Source: Inonotus obliquus (Eukaryota; Basidiomycota; Agaricomycetes; Hymenochaetales; Hymenochaetaceae). From it: 64,000 nt of DNA. The stretch spans positions 1,860,001 through 1,924,000 of the forward strand of contig JAJHTX010000005.1 of the NCBI GenBank assembly GCA_032164295.1. Direction: 5' to 3'. The position numbers were made by a program, and so were the translations under genes. Shown one piece after another: positions 59,591-64,000 of the stretch; positions within the stretch are counted from its first letter, which is position 1, and each line of letters starts with the position of its first letter. Under the pieces are notes generated by a model. That model did not search any database. It worked only from the letters and a program-made list of their open reading frames with translations, and was not told the DNA's origin.

Positions 59591-61180
59591 ATGGGTCACA
59601 GACGGTCGTCGAGCTCTAGTGGCTCAGGTTCCGATAGTGATTCTAGTTCGAAACACAAACATAAGGAAAAGAAGAAGGACAAGAAAGAGAAGAAGGATAA
59701 GGACAAGAAGGAAAAGAAACAGGACAAACACTCGGTAAGTCGCCTCTTATAACGTGCTCGTCTTACAAGTTTACACACACTTATCGGGAGAACATTGTAA
59801 CTTACTTTATGAACATCGGCATTGACGTACGCCAAAACTGCCGACTCGGCATTCTCATGCCTACTATACCATTTCAACTTGATCATACTTTGATCCGTAT
59901 CGACTCGGACGTATATGGTCGACACACGTCCACAAATCATCCCCACCTCCTTGATACTGTACCACATCCCTCCTTAGAACGCTACTGCATCTAACATACC
60001 GACAACTGCTCCAGGCATGTTCTTCCCTTCACCGCCCCAGCCACCCGGATATGGCGAGTACGGATACGGATACGGCGGAGGACATCAGGATACTAGTAAC
60101 AGATATTGGGACCCATCTGGAGGACCACCAGCGCCACCTTTGCAACCTCAAGGACCAGCGTTCTCGTATGGAGGAGAGCGTGCTTATGGTCATGGTGAAG
60201 CCGCCGAGTTCTTCGGAACGGTTCCACCTTCACCTCCACAGGAGTCACAATTCCGGTCTCAGGGGTATGGGAATGAGCAGTTTCGGTCCCGAGAGCATGA
60301 TGAGGGACATGATCAGTGGCAAGGACAGGGACAAGAACAGAGCTACCAACGTCCTCCACCTTCTGGGTTTCGTGTCCCGCTTTCTGCGGACGCTCAGTTC
60401 CCTAGTCCTCGGCAAGCTGGACCTCCGCCTTGTGTGAGTTGGCTATTTCTCAATTTCCTTCTTATATTTTTGTATGTATTCTCAAAAAAGGATGGCTGAT
60501 GAATGTTGAACGACGAATGGTAGCGTGATGCGGATGGAGTGTCGCCCGTGTACTTTGGGTGAGTATATCCGAGTCTTCTATCTTATACTTTTTCGAAGTA
60601 ATATTGTGATGTAGGTCCGCGATCTTCCCCAATGCGGTTCATCCATGCAAGGTAGCGCCTCATCTGCCCAATCCGTGTCGCGTTCCCTATGGAGGAAGGG
60701 AAACGGAGCACAACGATAGATACGATCTCCTTCGTAAGTGCCTACTCACTTCACCATTTGAACAGTGATGTCCTAACTCATATTCTCTTTTCCCCTTTCA
60801 CATCGGACTGTTAGCATTCACGCAAGACATGGAACTAATCCCAGCAAGCGGTGGGCATGTCCCACCAGATCGTCGACCCGTCGAAGGTGGATACGAAGAG
60901 TGCAACGGGCGTGACGAGAAACTCTATCATGCTGTCGCTACGATCAACGGTGTCCGCGTTCCAGGTAAAAGTGGAGAACATTTGGTGAGCCTCTCTTGTG
61001 GTGGTTGTTCTACGGGAAAATGTGCTTATACTGTGTTTTGTGTATTTAGGGAGGCGCAAATGTTGCTTTTGCAGGTCAAGAACATGCCGTGAGAGATTAT
61101 GAACTCTTGTGAGTCGTTTACTTGTTCTTAAATGATCATATCGACGTGGCTGACTCGTGTCTAGGGTTTGGAGACAGTGA
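59591..61180 (+). CDS. DUF3421 (DM9-type) protein with a Ser/Lys-rich head and Gly/Tyr/Pro-rich linker
   Basis: Exon 1 encodes MGHRRSSSSSGSGSDSDSSS followed by a long Lys-rich run (KEKKKDKKEKKDKDKK). After an intron of about 280 bp comes MFFPSPPQPPGYGEYGYGYG and a Pro/Gly/Gln-rich linker. Small exons then build YFGSAIFPNAVHPCKVAPHL, PVEGGYEECNGRDEKLYHAV, TINGVRVPGKSGEHLGGANV and AFAGQEHAVRDYELLVWRQ. The GVRVPGKSGEHLGGANV...REH-x2-RDYELL pattern is that of DUF3421/DM9 repeats, known in invertebrate lectin-like proteins and found in many mushroom proteins. No signal peptide is present, so it is probably cytosolic or nuclear. The exact function is unknown. Confidence 0.8.
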
Positions 61181-61656
61181 AGAAGTCTTATCTTGTGCTG
61201 ATAGTAATTTCTTGCCGCATTGTTAATTCCTCTAAAACTACAAATCCTTCTCGTTTTTGTTCAGTATTTCATGTAGAAAGAATGCCAGACTGCAATGTAC
61301 ATAAAATCTGAAATGAAAATAAGTAAAAGTAACTTTCCGCGTATTTTATTATAATCCATAGGTGGAATGAAAATGATAAAGCTTTCTGAAAGCATAATGC
61401 ATACAGTTGAGTACAAAGACAGGGTAACAGCATATAGCGAGTAATGGAACAAGCATAATAATGGCCGGTAACATTTACGAGTACAAGTACAAGTACAGCA
61501 GCAAAAGGATATGCGGTCGGTTTCATCTCCGGTATCGATATCGTGTCTAAATTGAACTCGGATACGTTCGAGCGCAGGAGAGCGGGAAAGGCATAAAGCA
61601 TAAACGCACGTATTATATCGGATCGAACCGACCATCGTAACTCGAACTCGGAAGTA
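61181..61656. terminator. Convergent 3' region between the DUF3421 and TPR genes
   Basis: 476 bp between facing stops. AT-rich, with several overlapping minus-strand frames of no coding character. Confidence 0.35.
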
Positions 61657-63959
61657 TCAAGACACCCTCTGAACTTTACACCTCTCCCAAGTCGGATAGG
61701 CGAACTTTTCGGTTTGAATTTCGAAATTCAGGTTAAGGCCTCCACCTTTACCATTACCAACGCCACTACCATTACCTTTGTCACCCTTGCCCTTACCTTT
61801 CGAAGCACCGATAATAGGCATCTCGACTTGTAAAGGTGAGGTGTATAAACGTAGTTTACGCGTATCGGTGTCGTGTAAGGAGAAAGGAAGTGGACCACTG
61901 GGGTTGGTTGGCGTTTTGTTCGTGGGATTTGATGATGATGACGTTGAGTGTGAGGTGGAGGAGGAGGAGGAGGAGGGTGATGACGACGATGAGGAAGAAG
62001 AAAGTTTGCTGCCACTACTATTCCTATCACCGATTCCATTATTGATCTCACTGCTATTGCCGCCATGGCCGTTAACAATACCATTTTGTCGTACCCGGGA
62101 TGAAGAGGAAGATGGCAATCCTGGTGATGGCGTTCGTTGCTTCCTTTTGTCATTATTATCCCTTTGTGTTATATCTGCGGCGGCAGATGGCATGATTGAC
62201 ATCAATTCTGCGAGAGCTTCTGCATTTCCTGGTTGGATCTTAAGTACAGTCCGCAAATCTAATAACGGTAATAATATAAGTGTAATGATGAGCTTGTGTG
62301 ATACGACGTCCAGAGACAGACATATTTATCGTGCATACCTTTGACGGCTTCAACGGTACGTCCTTGCATGCGTCGGGCTTTGGCTCTACGCCAGTAGCCT
62401 TTTCCACTTCTATGCTGTACAAGCGCTTTGTTGCATGCCTTTTCAGCGGCTATCCAGCTTTGATACTCAAAATCAGGACACCGTCAATACACGAATCAGA
62501 AAACAGACTGACTTCGAAAGTTTGAGATGAGCAGCAGCAAGGTTAAGCTGATAATGAGGGAGTTCAGGCTCGATATCGTAAGCGGATTGGTACTGTTTGA
62601 TAGCGGTTTCGAAGTCACCGTTCCGGAAAGCCTTATTACCCTGAAAGAAGTTGAAGGCTCAATGATACATAATACATAATAGAAAAGCGTACGAGTTCTT
62701 TTGCCTTCTCTGCTTTAAAATAGCGCCACTCCATTAATTCGCCGATAGTCATTTCTGGATCGAGACCTTCGCGTTCGTCGACTTCGATACCGCCAAAGTC
62801 TAGTTCCATTTCCCATATGTCTTCTTCTTCTTCAGTTTGCCAGCCAAACACCCCGCTCCCTAGGCGTGGAAAGTATATAAGGAAAATTGACGACCATTAA
62901 AGATGCTTCCAATTAACTGACCTCTTCCGTCCCACTCCTTCTCCTTGCCCGAACGAATTCCCGATTCCTCTTCATCCTCCCTGACCGTCCGCTCGCATAC
63001 CTCGCCAAGGTGATCAGTCGAGCACCCACAATCACACCACTTGGTCGTGAGCTTCTCGCGAAGGACAAGTCCGTACCCGCGCACGTCAAATTCCTTGCTG
63101 ACCTGCCAAAGCGTATCAACAAGTCGCTCATACCCGATTCGAACCTTCGATTTCCAATCATCCCAAGCTGGACTGCTTCTTTTCTTCCGAGTCAAGTCGT
63201 CTTCGAGAAATTCCAGGCTTTCTTCAACGGAGGGAAGATGTGTGGGTTTCGCAAAGGAGGCCACTGGCATGGCCTCCAAATTATCAAGATGCGCTTTCAG
63301 GGATTGAAAGTGAGGTAGAAGGCGGAGCGAGTGCAGGCCCCGTTGTTTGCATATCGGAACGTTATTCGATAGGGCCTTTGGCAGCTCTTGTCAGTTTCAT
63401 GTCATGTCATGAATGATAAGGCGTGCGCTCACGAAATGCCGCAAAGCTGTGTATGACCATAAGACGCTCTTGGTCGCAACTCGTTCTCCAGCCTGACGGA
63501 GATCCATTGCGATGGCACTTCGGAAGAAATCCTTGACCTCATCGCAGTCTGCATTAGCGGCAACCCACCCGGGCGATGTCAGATCAATGCAGTCAAACAT
63601 AAGCTTCGGAAGGAAAATAAGAGCAACATTGTGCAGACGAGTCGAGTATAGCCTGCAAATATCGTGTTCATAGCGCAATAACAATATCCGAGAAATGGCC
63701 CGCTCGAGATCTGAGACGGCAATAATTGTCTAGCACCAGAGTGGCAGATTAGGCGGTACCTGTGGAGTAGTTCTCAAGAAGAACGGCTTACCGCGCTCAT
63801 CGTTTGGGTGATTGTGCGGTCAAGATGTGGATTCGGATTTCGGTGAGCATGGCCATGGCCGTTGAACATGGAACCATTCTTTTGCGACGAAGAGCCGCCT
63901 TTGCGGGCTGGGTCACGCACATTCAATCGCTTCTTCGCGTGCGAGTACTTTGCGGGCAT
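61657..63959 (-). CDS. TPR-repeat protein with a Ser-rich tail
   Basis: Starts MPAKYSHAKKRLNVRDPARK at 63959. The next exons read TIIAVSDLERAISRILLLRY and FLPKLMFDCIDLTSPGW. Then come SFAKPTHLPSVEESLEFLED and the cysteine-bearing TKWCDCGCSTDHLGEVCE. After FGWQTEEEEDIWEMELDFGG three tetratricopeptide helices pairs follow: GNKAFRNGDFETAIKQYQSA, LPHYQLNLAAAHLKLSK, and WIAAEKACNKALVQH with YWRRAKARRMQGRTVEAVK, then LRTVLKIQPGNAEALAELM. The tail is a long serine tract (SSSSSSSSPSSSSSSTSHS) and a Gly/Lys segment, ending KVQRVS. TPR blocks of this kind often bind Hsp70/Hsp90 tails. I do not recognise the exact orthologue, and joining all parts into one gene is inferred from the splice signals. Confidence 0.72.
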
Positions 63960-64000
63960 ACTGGCAGTTGGTGGTTAACCCGGGTAGTTGCAGCGCTTGT

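Noticed and set aside
61778..62344. 188-codon plus-strand frame opposite the TPR gene, with acidic and Leu-rich runs
   Set aside because: It is the mirror of the serine-rich tail; the minus-strand frame joins the TPR exons and is the real one.

Overview
The window looks like nuclear DNA of a basidiomycete fungus, most likely a mushroom-forming Agaricomycete. Genes are split by many 45-70 bp introns with GTRNGT donors. The set includes a PriB-like Zn2Cys6 regulator, a DUF3421 (DM9-like) protein, a membrane-anchored GH5 glucanase and Ty3/Gypsy retrotransposon parts. No rRNA or tRNA gene, CRISPR array or bacterial operon signal was seen. All families were assigned by reading the translations; no database search was run.

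Positions 1-14.1 kb are repeat-rich and variable. A leftward Gypsy-type element (gag open at the left window edge, leader, LTR-like region with a TATATAA box) cuts off the 5' end of copy A of an unrecognised multi-exon gene family. Copy A is split again by a 2,313 bp insertion with TG...CA ends and a perfect 5 bp target duplication (GTAGC). Copies B (9051-10207) and C (12594-13696) of the same family follow, and both preserve the uninterrupted site. A second LTR-like block (about 5937-7649) carries an intact 281-codon ORF of unknown function. Between B and C lies a DUF2235 (alpha/beta-hydrolase-like) gene. An orphan 3' exon sits between copy C and BUB1.

Positions 14.2-23.1 kb hold conserved housekeeping genes: BUB1 spindle-checkpoint kinase (-), a short-chain dehydrogenase (-) and a Gap1/Sar1-type RasGAP (+). 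From 23.1 to 27.9 kb there is a gene-poor stretch full of short local repeats.

Positions 27.9-45 kb hold a membrane-anchored GH5 glucan 1,3-beta-glucosidase (-), a PriB-like Zn2Cys6 transcription factor (-), an unrecognised membrane-segment protein (-), an F-box protein (+), a GPI-type aspartic protease (-) and an ER-luminal DnaJ chaperone ending in KDEL (+).

Positions 45-64 kb hold a degraded gene remnant, a small secreted protein (+), cullin-3 (-), exportin-T (-), a BRO1/ALIX/PalA protein (+), a DUF3421 protein (+) and a TPR protein (-).

There is no operon logic; neighbours are functionally unrelated. Several pairs are head-to-head across 200-800 bp and probably share a promoter region: SDR/RasGAP, membrane protein/F-box, protease/Scj1 and exportin-T/BRO1. 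The most unusual part is the left 14 kb: an unknown tandem gene family used as a landing site by LTR elements, with ORFs and a repeat-bounded intron inside the LTR-like regions.
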